This document shows positions 1 to 7,921 of a DNA stretch of 51,669 nt, piece after piece. Positions within the stretch are counted from its first letter, which is position 1. Each line of letters starts with the position of its first letter. The translations under genes were made by a program, and so were the position numbers. The DNA is from a bacterium. GTDB taxonomy: Bacteria; Vulcanimicrobiota; Vulcanimicrobiia; Vulcanimicrobiales; Vulcanimicrobiaceae. The stretch is taken from assembly GCA_021805775.1 (NCBI GenBank), contig JAJZED010000003.1:169445-221113 (forward strand), given 5' to 3'. The notes beneath the pieces were generated by a model. That model saw only the letters and a program-made list of their open reading frames with translations, was not told the origin of the DNA and did no database searches.

Positions 1-5
1 CGCCG

Positions 6-264
6 TCACCCCGAGTAGATCGCGAAGCGATCGTATCGAGGGGCGATCCGTTGTGTCACCCCGAGTAGATCGCGAAGCGATCGTATCGAGGGGCGAACCG
101 CGCTCGCTTAAGCGCTCGTCGGGTGCACCGCGGCGCCGTCGCGCGCTGTTGCCACCCCGAGTACGCTTCGCCGTCACCCCGAGTAGATCGCGAAGCGATC
201 GTATCGAGGGGCGATCCGTTGTGTCACCCCGAGTAGATCGCGAAGCGATCGTATCGAGGGGCGG
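6..264. repeat. Four copies of a 41-bp hairpin repeat in a 168-bp duplication
   Basis: Near-identical 41-bp units lie at 6-46, 56-96, 174-214 and 224-264. Each begins TCACCCCGAGTA, has a perfect 6-bp stem (GATCGC, loop GAA, GCGATC) and ends GTATCGAGGGGCG. The spacer between units 1 and 2 matches that between units 3 and 4, and the sequence from 1 resumes at 169, so a two-unit block was duplicated. A partial unit lies at 151-170. No credible gene covers 1-300. The repeat resembles REP-type intergenic palindromes, and the same family returns at 27953-27993 and 28253-28293. Confidence 0.9.
101..130. repeat. 30-bp companion repeat shared with the second repeat region
   Basis: This 30-bp sequence, with core GCTTAAGCGCTCGTCGGG, recurs at 28092-28121 with one mismatch. 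It lies between the two duplicated hairpin blocks here and between the two 23-bp arrays there, so it travels with the hairpin family. Function unknown. Confidence 0.8.
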
Positions 265-304
265 GCTGCCCTCGCTGAGGTGGCTGACATGGCGGCACCG
301 CGGG

Positions 305-320
305 TGTTTCACGAGAAACA
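305..320. promoter_or_regulatory. parS: parS centromere site 1
   Basis: TGTTTCACGAGAAACA matches the conserved bacterial parS palindrome (TGTTTCACGTGAAACA) at 15 of 16 positions. It lies just upstream of cca, about 1.5 kb from parA. ParB-CTP clamps load at parS and spread, and SMC is recruited there. The match and its neighbourhood make this a strong call. Confidence 0.88.
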
Positions 321-362
321 ATCCTCGCGATGTACTCGTCGGGGGCGCCGCTGCAGGGTAGA

Positions 363-1766
363 ATGAAGTCGATGCCGCTGCACCCTATAGATCGGCTGCT
401 CGCCGACGTGCTTCCGCCCGGGACGCTTTTTTCTGTTGGCGGGCGGGTCCGCGATGAACTGCGCCTCGGTGCCTCCGCCGAACCGAAGGATTTCGATTAC
501 GTCGTCACCGGCCTTTCGTTCGCGCAGATCGGAGAGCGACTCAAGGGCTTGGGGCGGATCGATCTCGTCGGCGAGAGTTTTGCGGTCCTCAAGCTGACGC
601 TGCATGGGCAGAGCGTGGATATCGCGCCCCCGCGCCGCGAGCGCTCGACCGGAGTGGGGCATCGAGCCTTCAATATCGAGAGCGGAGCCGACGTCAGCCT
701 CGAGGAGGATCTCGGGCGCCGAGATTTCCGTATGAATGCCGTCGCGCGGGCGCTTCCCGGTGGATCGCTCGTCGATCCGTTCGGTGGGGCCGCCGATATT
801 GCGGCTCGGTGCATCGATATCATCGCGCCGGCGGCCTTTCGCGAGGATCCTCTGCGAATGCTACGGGCAGCGCAGTTCGCTGCCCGCTTCGACTTCTCGG
901 TCAGCGATGCGACGCGGGGCGCGATGCGCGAGGCGGCCCCCCTTTCCGCCACGATCTCCGGCGAACGCGTCATGGACGAGCTGCAAAAGCTCCTCGTGCT
1001 CTCCAAAAAGCCCTCGGTGGGGTTGCGCCTGCTCGAAGAGGCGGGCGTCTTGGCGGTCCTTTTCCCCGAGATCCTCGAGGGGCGCGGCGTCGAGCAGAAT
1101 GAGTGGCATGCGTATGATGTACTCGACCATACCTATGCGACGCTCGACGCTGCGCCGCAAGGTGAGCTCGTGCTCCGACTCGCCGCGCTCTTGCACGATG
1201 TGGGGAAGCCGCGTACGAAAGCGGGGCCGCACTTCTATCAGCACGAGCAGGTCGGCGCCGCTATCGCGCGAGCGCTCCTCCAGCGTTTTCGCTTCTCCGG
1301 CGAGGTCATCGACGAGGTCGAGGCGCTAGTACGCAACCACATGTATGTTGCCGACCCCAACCTCAGCGACCCCGCGCTCCGGCGCTTCATCCGACGCGTG
1401 GGGGCCGGGCGTCTCGAGCGGCAATTCGCGCTCCGCGACGCAGATATCGTTGGTTCGGGGCTTCCGAAGCGCGACGACTCCAACGAGCGCTTCGAGGCGC
1501 GGGTGCGGGCGGAGCTCGCGCGGAAGCCGCCCCTCGGGATCCACGATTTAGCGATCGGTGGCGACGACGTTCTCGCGGCAATGCAGGCTCGGGGGCTTGT
1601 CAACGCGTCGTTTCGAGGTGATAAGAGAGTGGGGGCGGCGCTCGCGCTGCTTCTCGAGAAGGTTACCGAGCAACCCGGGCAAAACGAGCGAGACTCGCTC
1701 CTCGCGTTGCTTGAGGAGTATCTTGCATCGGCGGAACCCGAGTACGGCACCGAACGTTTCACGTGA
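363..1766 (+). CDS. cca: CCA tRNA nucleotidyltransferase / poly(A) polymerase family protein with HD domain
   Basis: A class II nucleotidyltransferase of 467 aa that adds or repairs the 3' CCA of tRNA. The N-terminus has the fold signature GGRVRD (about residue 26) followed by the metal-binding [14 protein letters not shown], the counterpart of the family RRDF-x-NA motif, follows the head domain. An HD phosphohydrolase domain lies near residue 276 (LLHDVGKPR), as in E. coli-type Cca. Start: ATG at 363 has a weak AGGG ahead. ATG at 372 is the alternative and lies 7 nt after a TAGAAT -10-like hexamer. The stop codon lies inside the second parS site. CCA-adding versus poly(A) activity cannot be decided from sequence alone. 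Confidence 0.88.
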   Translation: MKSMPLHPIDRLLADVLPPGTLFSVGGRVRDELRLGASAEPKDFDYVVTGLSFAQIGERLKGLGRIDLVGESFAVLKLTLHGQSVDIAPPRRERSTGVGHRAFNIESGADVSLEEDLGRRDFRMNAVARALPGGSLVDPFGGAADIAARCIDIIAPAAFREDPLRMLRAAQFAARFDFSVSDATRGAMREAAPLSATISGERVMDELQKLLVLSKKPSVGLRLLEEAGVLAVLFPEILEGRGVEQNEWHAYDVLDHTYATLDAAPQGELVLRLAALLHDVGKPRTKAGPHFYQHEQVGAAIARALLQRFRFSGEVIDEVEALVRNHMYVADPNLSDPALRRFIRRVGAGRLERQFALRDADIVGSGLPKRDDSNERFEARVRAELARKPPLGIHDLAIGGDDVLAAMQARGLVNASFRGDKRVGAALALLLEKVTEQPGQNERDSLLALLEEYLASAEPEYGTERFT

Positions 1767-1770
1767 AACA
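1755..1770. promoter_or_regulatory. parS: parS centromere site 2, overlapping the cca stop codon
   Basis: CGTTTCACGTGAAACA matches the parS consensus at 15 of 16 positions; only the first base differs. The TGA stop of cca (1764-1766) is part of the palindrome, and the parA ribosome-binding site starts 4 bp after it. ParB bound here could also affect parAB expression, but that is inference. Confidence 0.93.
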
Positions 1771-1785
1771 TTTAAGGAGATTCCC

Positions 1786-2559
1786 CTGACTCGTATCATC
1801 GCGTTGGTCAATCAGAAAGGCGGCGTCGGCAAATCGACGACCGCCGTCAATCTCGGTGCGGCACTCGCGTTGGAGGGGCAGCGCGTGCTCGTCATCGATT
1901 GCGACCCGCAAGGAAATACCACCACCGGGTTCGGCATCGAGAAAAACAAACTGCGCGCCGACACGTACAGCGTGTTGCTCGGCGATACGCGCATCGACGA
2001 CGCATTAGTCCCCACCGACGTCGCGCAACTCGAGTTGCTTCCGGCCACGCTCAACCTCGCCGGTGCAGAGATCGAACTCGTCTCCGCGCTTTCGCGTGAA
2101 ACGCGTTTGCGCGCCGCGCTGCAGCCGATTGCCTCGCGCTACGACTACGTACTCATCGATTGCCCGCCGTCGCTCGGCCTGCTGACGATCAACGCACTCA
2201 CCGCTGCCGAGGAGATCGTCATTCCGGTGCAGGCGGAGTTCTACGCGCTCGAAGGATTGACGCAATTAACCGCCGTCGTTCATAAAGTCCGCGAAGCGCT
2301 CAATCCGAATTTACACGTCAGCGGCGTTCTCGTCACGATGTTCGACGGGCGCACGCGATTGGCGAGCGAAGTGATCGACGAGCTGGAAAAATACTTTCCG
2401 CAACAAATGTATAAAACGCAGATACCGCGGAATATTCGCTTGAGCGAGGCGCCTTCGTACGGGCAGCCGGCGATTCTTTTCGATATTAAAAGCCGCGGCG
2501 CGCAAGCCTATATCGCACTCGCTCAAGAGATCGGCGTGCGCGCCAAGGCGGGCGCATGA
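1786..2559 (+). CDS. parA: Chromosome-partitioning ATPase ParA
   Basis: A 257-aa ParA/Soj-type P-loop ATPase that binds the nucleoid and moves ParB-parS complexes. The deviant Walker A motif KGGVGKST is at residues 11-18, followed by the conserved DCDPQGN and IDCPPSLG. The start is unusual. No ATG, GTG or TTG sits at the right place for the conserved N-terminus, while AAGGAG at 1774-1779 is well spaced for CTG at 1786, giving (M)[16 protein letters not shown] at 1804 would leave only four residues before the P-loop. The stop overlaps the parB ATG, so the two are translationally coupled. Confidence 0.95.
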   Translation: MTRIIALVNQKGGVGKSTTAVNLGAALALEGQRVLVIDCDPQGNTTTGFGIEKNKLRADTYSVLLGDTRIDDALVPTDVAQLELLPATLNLAGAEIELVSALSRETRLRAALQPIASRYDYVLIDCPPSLGLLTINALTAAEEIVIPVQAEFYALEGLTQLTAVVHKVREALNPNLHVSGVLVTMFDGRTRLASEVIDELEKYFPQQMYKTQIPRNIRLSEAPSYGQPAILFDIKSRGAQAYIALAQEIGVRAKAGA

Positions 2560-3446
2560 GCGCGCCCAAGCGCGGCCTCGGCCGCGGGCTCACCGCCTTG
2601 CTCGGCGATGCCGGGGTCGCGCCGACGCCCGTGCGCCCGAGCTCCGCGGCAACGGAGATCTCCGGTGACGTCGTGCGCGAGATTCCACTCGACCGCGTCT
2701 CGCCGAACGCAGCGCAGCCGCGGAAGCATTTCGATGGCGATGCGCTCGCAGAATTAGCGTCGTCGATCGAACAATACGGCGTGCTCGTCCCGATCATCGT
2801 GCGTTCGCGCGGCGACCGCTTCGAAATAATCGCCGGCGAACGGCGCTGGAGGGCGAGTGCGATCGCCAAAAAAAGCGGCATTCCGGCAATCGTGCGCGCG
2901 AGCAACGATGTTGAATCGATCGAAGTCGCCATCGTCGAGAATTTGCAACGAGAAGATCTCAACCCGCTGGAGGAGGCGTACGGCTTCGCGCACCTCATCG
3001 ACGAATATTCGTTCACGCAAGAGCAACTCGCCGTTCGAATCGGCAAGAGCCGCCCCGCGATCGCTAACGCGCTGCGATTGTTGACGCTCGACGACGAAAT
3101 AAAAGCGATGCTCGTCGAGCGCCGCATTACCGCCGGACACGCGCGCGCGCTGCTTGCCGTTCCGCCGACCAAACGTCGTGCGCTGGCGCGACGCGTTGCC
3201 GAGGAGCAGCTCTCGGTTCGCGCGATCGAAGAGCTCGTGCGCGAGAGCGTCGCCCCCACATCGCGGCGCAGCGAGCGCCCGGCGCACGAACTCGGCGCCG
3301 ACGAGCGCGCGTTCGTCGACGGATTGCAACGTCGATTCGGAACCGCCGCACGCATCGTGCGGGCGGGGAAAGGGGGGCGCATCGAACTGCGCTTCACCGA
3401 CGAAGAGGAACTCGTGCGGCTCGGCGACTTACTGCTGGACGCATAG
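2556..3446 (+). CDS. parB: Chromosome-partitioning protein ParB
   Basis: A 296-aa ParB/Spo0J-family CTPase clamp that binds parS. The N-terminus carries KRGLGRGL, the short ParA-stimulating stretch common in ParB. The CTP-binding domain contains GERRWRA (about residues 94-100) and [10 protein letters not shown] (about 129-138), followed by a helix-turn-helix DNA-binding region and a C-terminal dimerisation domain rich in acidic and hydrophobic residues. Its start overlaps the parA stop (ATGA). Two matching parS sites lie upstream, so the whole segregation module is local. Confidence 0.96.
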   Translation: MSAPKRGLGRGLTALLGDAGVAPTPVRPSSAATEISGDVVREIPLDRVSPNAAQPRKHFDGDALAELASSIEQYGVLVPIIVRSRGDRFEIIAGERRWRASAIAKKSGIPAIVRASNDVESIEVAIVENLQREDLNPLEEAYGFAHLIDEYSFTQEQLAVRIGKSRPAIANALRLLTLDDEIKAMLVERRITAGHARALLAVPPTKRRALARRVAEEQLSVRAIEELVRESVAPTSRRSERPAHELGADERAFVDGLQRRFGTAARIVRAGKGGRIELRFTDEEELVRLGDLLLDA

Positions 3447-3456
3447 GACTCTCTGC

Positions 3457-3666
3457 ATGAACTCCGGTCCCGGGCCGCTCTTTCCATTTACGCGCGCGCT
3501 CTCGCTGGCGATGGGCGCGGTTCTCTGCTTCGGTTTTCTCGTGCCGCTTGCGCTCCAACGCGGCCAGCGCGTACTCGCGTTCGCAGTGATCGGCGTGTTC
3601 GTCCTCTACGTAGCGGCGAACGTCGTTCTCTGGCTCCGCTTGCGTCCGACCAAAAACAAGCAATGA
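3457..3666 (+). CDS. Small two-helix membrane protein of unknown function
   Basis: A 69-aa protein with two predicted membrane helices (about residues 15-33 and 42-62) and a basic tail ending KNKQ. It starts 10 bp after parB stops, and its TGA overlaps the thiE ATG (ATGA), so it is co-translated with its neighbours. The layout resembles AtpI-like small membrane proteins, but I see no defining motif and assign no function. Confidence 0.7.
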   Translation: MNSGPGPLFPFTRALSLAMGAVLCFGFLVPLALQRGQRVLAFAVIGVFVLYVAANVVLWLRLRPTKNKQ

Positions 3667-4295
3667 ATCGTGCCGATGCGCGCGCGTTGCTGCGCGGTCC
3701 GTATGCGATCGTCAACGATGCTCCCAATGCCGAGCGCATCGTCGATGCGGCGCTTACCGCCGGAATTCGCATCGTACAATTTCGCGCCAAACACGGAATC
3801 GATCCGTTACGATTGCGTGCCTTCTGCGAGCGCGCGCACGCGCGCGGCGCGCTTGCGATCGGCAACGATGACTGGCGGGCGGCGCGGGCGGCGGGCTGCG
3901 ACGGCGTCCACCTGGGACCGGGCGACGAGGGCTTCGAGGAGCCGACGCGGGTGCGTGCGATTTGGCCCGAGGCGATTCTCGGCCTATCGATCGGCCTTCC
4001 CGACGAAGCCCGTGCGGTCGATGCGCGGGCCGTCGACTACCTCGGCGTCGGCGCGGTCTTTGCGACCGCCAGCAAGCCCGACGCGGGCGATCCGATCGGC
4101 CTCGACGGCCTGCGGGCGGTCGCGCGCGCGACCGCGCTGCCGATCTGCGCGATCGGCGGCATCACTCCCGACCGGCTGGCGCGCGTGCGCGCGAGCGGTG
4201 CGGTGATGGCGGCGACGATCGCTGCGCTCGCCGAGGCCGCCGACCCCGCCGATGCGGCGCGCCGCTATGTCGCCGCATGGGAGGCGGCAGCGTGA
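3663..4295 (+). CDS. thiE: Thiamine-phosphate synthase
   Basis: A 210-aa TIM-barrel enzyme that joins HMP pyrophosphate and thiazole phosphate to make thiamine phosphate. Visible family features are the N-terminal YAIV strand, VQFRAK (the QxRxK motif), the ND pair in AIGNDDW, DGVHLGPGDE (usually GVHLGQ-D), a KPDAGDPIGLDGL loop in place of the usual TxTK-rich loop, and AIGGI near the C-terminus. It overlaps the upstream membrane-protein gene and the following thiD-like gene by 4 bp each. No TPP riboswitch was recognised, as expected for an internal operon gene. Confidence 0.85.
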   Translation: MNRADARALLRGPYAIVNDAPNAERIVDAALTAGIRIVQFRAKHGIDPLRLRAFCERAHARGALAIGNDDWRAARAAGCDGVHLGPGDEGFEEPTRVRAIWPEAILGLSIGLPDEARAVDARAVDYLGVGAVFATASKPDAGDPIGLDGLRAVARATALPICAIGGITPDRLARVRASGAVMAATIAALAEAADPADAARRYVAAWEAAA

Positions 4296-5035
4296 GAGCG
4301 GTCCTGAGCATCGGTACGACGCATCCGTGGAACATCGCGGGGCTCGGGCTCGATATTCAGCTCGGCACGCATACCGGCAACGACGTCTTCACCGTCGTGG
4401 CAGCGGTCAGCGCGCAGAACGGCGAGGGCGTTCGCGCGCTTCACGCCGTCGATCTTGCGACCGTGCGCGAACAACTCGGCTGCGTGCCGTGGCCGCAGAT
4501 CGCGGCTATCCGCGTCGGCGCGCTCCCCAGCGCCGAGCACGTTGCGCTCGTTGCCGAGCAGATTGCGGCGCACGCACGGCTCTACGCGGTCGTCGATCCG
4601 GTCCTCGCCGCCTCGCCGGGCGGAGCGCTCGTCTCGGCGGGAACGCTCGAAGCGCTGCGCGAGCGATTGCTGCGGCTCGATAACGTCATCGTGACGCCGA
4701 ATCTCGCCGAGGCCGGCGCGCTGCTCGGGCGTCGCTCGATCGAACGCGCCGAGATGGACGAAGCGGCGCGTTCGCTACTCGCCCTCGGTGTATGTGCGGT
4801 GGTCCTGACCGGCGGGCACCTTGAGGGCGACCCACGCGACGTGCTCGTCGAGCGGGCTCGCGATCGCATTCGCTCGGAATCGCTCATCGCGTCGCGCATA
4901 CCCGGAAAACATCGCGGTACGGGTTGCACGTTTGCATTCGGTATGGCCGCCGCGCTCGCCGACGGCTCCTCCATCGGCGATGCGCTCCGTTCGGCGCGTG
5001 CGTTGGTGCGCGGCCGTCTCGGCGAGGCGGTATAA
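4292..5035 (+). CDS. thiD: ThiD-like hydroxymethylpyrimidine (phosphate) kinase
   Basis: A 247-aa ribokinase-fold protein starting at GTG 4292, overlapping the thiE stop. It shows the ThiD landmarks SAQNGEGV, VDPVLAAS, TPNLAEA and the C-terminal anion hole GKHRGTGCTFA. The usual N-terminal substrate loop (AGSDSSGGAGIQAD) is replaced by GTTHPWNIAGLGLDIQ, so substrate contacts differ from textbook ThiD. Pairing with thiE supports a role in thiamine pyrimidine phosphorylation. A related kinase specificity is possible. Confidence 0.75.
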   Translation: MRAVLSIGTTHPWNIAGLGLDIQLGTHTGNDVFTVVAAVSAQNGEGVRALHAVDLATVREQLGCVPWPQIAAIRVGALPSAEHVALVAEQIAAHARLYAVVDPVLAASPGGALVSAGTLEALRERLLRLDNVIVTPNLAEAGALLGRRSIERAEMDEAARSLLALGVCAVVLTGGHLEGDPRDVLVERARDRIRSESLIASRIPGKHRGTGCTFAFGMAAALADGSSIGDALRSARALVRGRLGEAV

Positions 5036-5039
5036 CGCA

Positions 5040-5069
5040 TTGACGTTTGTAACGGCGGCAAGGTAGAAA
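5040..5069 (+). promoter_or_regulatory. Predicted sigma70-type promoter of trpS (possibly leaderless)
   Basis: TTGACG at 5040-5045 and TAGAAA at 5064-5069 are separated by 18 bp. The predicted transcription start falls at or next to the trpS ATG (5076), so the transcript may lack a leader. The -10 match is modest. Confidence 0.45.
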
Positions 5070-5075
5070 CCAAAG

Positions 5076-6074
5076 ATGACGATCGTAAAAAAACCGCGCG
5101 TGATGTCGGGCATGCGCCCGACGGGCGGGCTCCATCTCGGTCATCTCGTCGGCGTGCTGACGCAGTGGCGCGATTTTTGCGATAGTGCCGAAGCGTTCTT
5201 TGAAATCGCCGATCTGCACGCATATACCACCGGCTTCGAGGATCCGCAGAGCATTCGTAACGCGCGCAACGAGATGGTTGCCGTGTGGCTTGCGGCAGGC
5301 GTCGACCCGAAGAAGGCGACGATTTTTTTACAGAGCGCGGTGCCGGAGATCTCCGAGTTGCACGTTCTGCTCTCGATGGTGACGCCGGTCTCGTGGCTCG
5401 AACGGGTGCCGACCTATAAAGGGCAGATCGAAGCGCTCGGCGCCGAGATCGCGACGTACGGGTTTCTCGGTTACCCGTTGCTGCAGCTCAGCGATATCGC
5501 CGTGGTGCGCGGCGAACGCGTTCCGGTCGGGCGCGATCAAGTCGCGCATCTCGAATTCGGTCGCGAAGTCGTTCGCCGCTTCAACCATCTCTACGGCGAA
5601 GGCTCCGAGGTGCTCGTCGAACCGCAACCGACGCTCTCGGAATTCCCCGAAGTGCCGGGAACCGATGGGCGCAAAATGAGCAAGAGCTACGACAACGCGA
5701 TCCTCATCGCCGACGATGAAGCAACGACGACGCAGCGCATCCGCACGATGTTTACCGATCCTCTAAAATTGCGCAAAGGCGACCCCGGTCGTCCCGAGGT
5801 CTGTCCGGTCTTCGCGCTGTGGAAGTTGGTGCCCGAAGCCGCACTCGAACGGATCGCAAGCGAATGTCGCAGCGGGGCCCTCGGTTGCGCCGTCGACAAA
5901 GCGGCGTTCGCAGAAGCACTCAACGCCCATCTCGCGCCGGTGCGCGAACGATATCGAGTGTTTCGCAGCGATCCGGGCGAAGTGGAACGGATCGTCGCCG
6001 AAGGAACCGCGCGTACGCGCGCCCTCGCCGGCGAAGTAATCGCCGACGTGAAACGGGCGATGAAGCTGCTCTAG
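5076..6074 (+). CDS. trpS: Tryptophan--tRNA ligase
   Basis: A 332-aa class I aminoacyl-tRNA synthetase that charges tRNA-Trp. The HIGH-type motif appears as GGLHLGHLVG (about residues 18-27) and the KMSKS motif as GRKMSKSYDN (about 199-208), both with the spacing and length typical of bacterial TrpRS. It follows the thiD-like gene by 40 bp and probably has its own promoter. It converges on a membrane-protein gene 6 bp downstream, with no obvious terminator between them. Confidence 0.96.
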   Translation: MTIVKKPRVMSGMRPTGGLHLGHLVGVLTQWRDFCDSAEAFFEIADLHAYTTGFEDPQSIRNARNEMVAVWLAAGVDPKKATIFLQSAVPEISELHVLLSMVTPVSWLERVPTYKGQIEALGAEIATYGFLGYPLLQLSDIAVVRGERVPVGRDQVAHLEFGREVVRRFNHLYGEGSEVLVEPQPTLSEFPEVPGTDGRKMSKSYDNAILIADDEATTTQRIRTMFTDPLKLRKGDPGRPEVCPVFALWKLVPEAALERIASECRSGALGCAVDKAAFAEALNAHLAPVRERYRVFRSDPGEVERIVAEGTARTRALAGEVIADVKRAMKLL

Positions 6075-6080
6075 TTCCGC

Positions 6081-6371
6081 TTATTCGGCGTACGAACGAT
6101 CCCAGAGCCAGCGGCGCGCTTTTTGCGGCTCGTTGCGAACGCGGGAGTATACGTAGGCGACGATTGCGAGCGCAATAAACAGGAACGTGGCAATGAAATC
6201 GCCGGTTCGCAGAGGGCCGGGCATCTGGAACGCCGAGAGCCTCGCAAGGGCGAGATCGGCGAGCGCGAGTGCAAAGAGAATCCACGTCGCTCGTAAGAAC
6301 GGAGCGCTCCTCTCGGTACGCATGGCTAAGGCGATCCACGCGATCGATATGAGCGCCTGAATAAAAATCAC
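6081..6371 (-). CDS. Small membrane protein of unknown function (downstream)
   Basis: A 96-aa protein with about three hydrophobic helices and a basic, tryptophan-containing C-terminus (RRWLWDRSYAE). It starts at GTG 6371, overlapping the stop of the upstream small membrane protein, so the two are translationally coupled. Family not recognised. Confidence 0.6.
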   Translation of the reverse strand: MIFIQALISIAWIALAMRTERSAPFLRATWILFALALADLALARLSAFQMPGPLRTGDFIATFLFIALAIVAYVYSRVRNEPQKARRWLWDRSYAE

Positions 6372-6676
6372 GGGTTTCCACCACCATTACTACCGCTACT
6401 ACCGCGAGCCCATGGGTAGCGGTCGAGCCGCTGGGACTCGCGACGCAGGAGCGAGATCGCTTCGAAGACGAGTGCGGGACTTATCTCGACGAGCTTCCAT
6501 ATCCATCCGTGCGGTAATCTGCGATCGACGACGAAAACGCCGTGCGCGAGTGCAAACACGACGAGCCAGAGCAACGCAAGACGGAGCATCCACTGCGAGG
6601 AGGTCGTTCGTATCGCAAACGAGAGCAGCGCTCCGGCAATGGCGATTTCGACGATATTGACGGAGCCGGAAAACAC
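6368..6676 (-). CDS. Small membrane protein of unknown function (upstream)
   Basis: A 102-aa protein with three predicted membrane helices in the first 75 residues and a hydrophilic tail rich in Gly, Ser and Asn. The start is GTG at 6676, only 5 bp after the aminotransferase stop, so it is probably in that operon. It overlaps the next gene by 4 bp. Family not recognised. Confidence 0.6.
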   Translation of the reverse strand: MFSGSVNIVEIAIAGALLSFAIRTTSSQWMLRLALLWLVVFALAHGVFVVDRRLPHGWIWKLVEISPALVFEAISLLRRESQRLDRYPWARGSSGSNGGGNP

Positions 6677-6681
6677 GCGGA

Positions 6682-7878
6682 TTACGCTTTGAAGCCGGGC
6701 AGCGTTGCTTCGATCTGCGCGAGCGCGTAATCGATATCTTCGAGCGATGCAGCGTAGCTAAAACGGAGATAGCCTTCGCCGGCTTTTCCGAACGCAGCTC
6801 CGCCGGTGAGCGCAACGCCTGCATTTTCGAGCAGATAGGTTGCGAGCTTACGGTCGTCGTGCGTGATCTGCTGCACGTTGGCAAACGCGTAGAACGCGCC
6901 TTCGGGCATCTTGCACGAGAAACCGGGAATCTCGTTGAGCCCGGCGACGATCTTGTCGCGTCGCTTGCGAAACATCTCGTTCATCTCGCGAACGGGCCCT
7001 TCGGGGCCGGTGAGCGCCGCGATGCCCGCCATCTGCACGAACGTCGTCACGCAACTAAAGGTGTTGTTATTAAAGAGCGTCGTCGCGTTGATAATTTTTT
7101 CGGGACCGACGGCGTAACCGAGGCGCCATCCGGTCATCGCGTAGGCCTTCGAAAATCCGTCGAGGATAACGGTGCGCTCGCGCATTCCCGGAAGCGTCGC
7201 AATCGAAAGATACGGCGTATCGAGATAAAAATTGCGCGAATAGATCTCGTCGGCGATGACGAGAATGTCGTGACGAATCGCGATTTCGGCGATGCGCTCC
7301 AAATCGCTGCGCGTCAACACGCCACCGGTCGGGTTGTGCGGTGAATTGATCAGCAGCACTTTCGTGTTATCGCTCGCTCGCCGTTCGAGTTCGTCGAGAT
7401 CCATGCGCCAGTTGCGCGATTCCTGAAGCGGAATCGCAACGACCTTCGCTTCGAGGTAACTCGCCGCCGAAGCGTATGCGGGGTACGCCGGGTCGAAATA
7501 CATGAATTCATCGCCCGGGTCGAGCAACGCCGAGAGCAAGTTCCAAACGATCGGTTTGAGGCCGGGGCCGACGGTGACGTTTGCGGGCGTGTAAGCCGGA
7601 GTGAGTCCGCGAAAACGCGAGACGAAATCGGCGATACATTCGCGCAATTCCATAACGCCTGCCGAGGGCGAATAATGCGTGTAGCCGGCGCCCATCGCTT
7701 CGGTAGCGGCGCGTTTGATATGTTCGGGCGTGTCGAAGTCGGGTTCGCCGATCTCCATGTGGACGACGCGCTTTCCGGTCGCTTCGATCTCGCGCGCTCG
7801 CGCGAGGACCTGAAATGCATTTTCGGCGCCGAGGCGGCCGAGCGCTTTGGCGGTGCGCTGTTCTTTTGAGGCAATCAT
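6682..7878 (-). CDS. Pyridoxal-phosphate-dependent class I aminotransferase
   Basis: A 398-aa fold-type I aminotransferase of the aspartate aminotransferase subgroup. Visible features are EIGEPDFDTP near the N-terminus, NSPHNPTGG (PLP and carboxylate contacts), ADEIYS (Asp and Tyr at the cofactor) and DGFSKAYAMTGWR with the PLP lysine. The ATG at 7878 is chosen because the protein then begins like family members, and AAAGGA lies about 11 nt upstream. The frame stays open for another 58 codons, but that stretch would overlap the divergent gene. The exact amino donor and acceptor cannot be told from sequence. Confidence 0.88.
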   Translation of the reverse strand: MIASKEQRTAKALGRLGAENAFQVLARAREIEATGKRVVHMEIGEPDFDTPEHIKRAATEAMGAGYTHYSPSAGVMELRECIADFVSRFRGLTPAYTPANVTVGPGLKPIVWNLLSALLDPGDEFMYFDPAYPAYASAASYLEAKVVAIPLQESRNWRMDLDELERRASDNTKVLLINSPHNPTGGVLTRSDLERIAEIAIRHDILVIADEIYSRNFYLDTPYLSIATLPGMRERTVILDGFSKAYAMTGWRLGYAVGPEKIINATTLFNNNTFSCVTTFVQMAGIAALTGPEGPVREMNEMFRKRRDKIVAGLNEIPGFSCKMPEGAFYAFANVQQITHDDRKLATYLLENAGVALTGGAAFGKAGEGYLRFSYAASLEDIDYALAQIEATLPGFKA

Positions 7879-7921
7879 CGTAAACGGAGATCCTTTCTGC
7901 ACGGCGAAGCTACGCGGCGTC

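Noticed and set aside
53-361. Possible small gene over the left hairpin repeats
   Set aside because: The reading frame is composed of repeat units; it has no family features and runs into the cca start.
3600-4300. TPP riboswitch controlling thiE/thiD
   Set aside because: thiE starts inside the stop of the gene before it, leaving no leader, and no THI-box core was seen.
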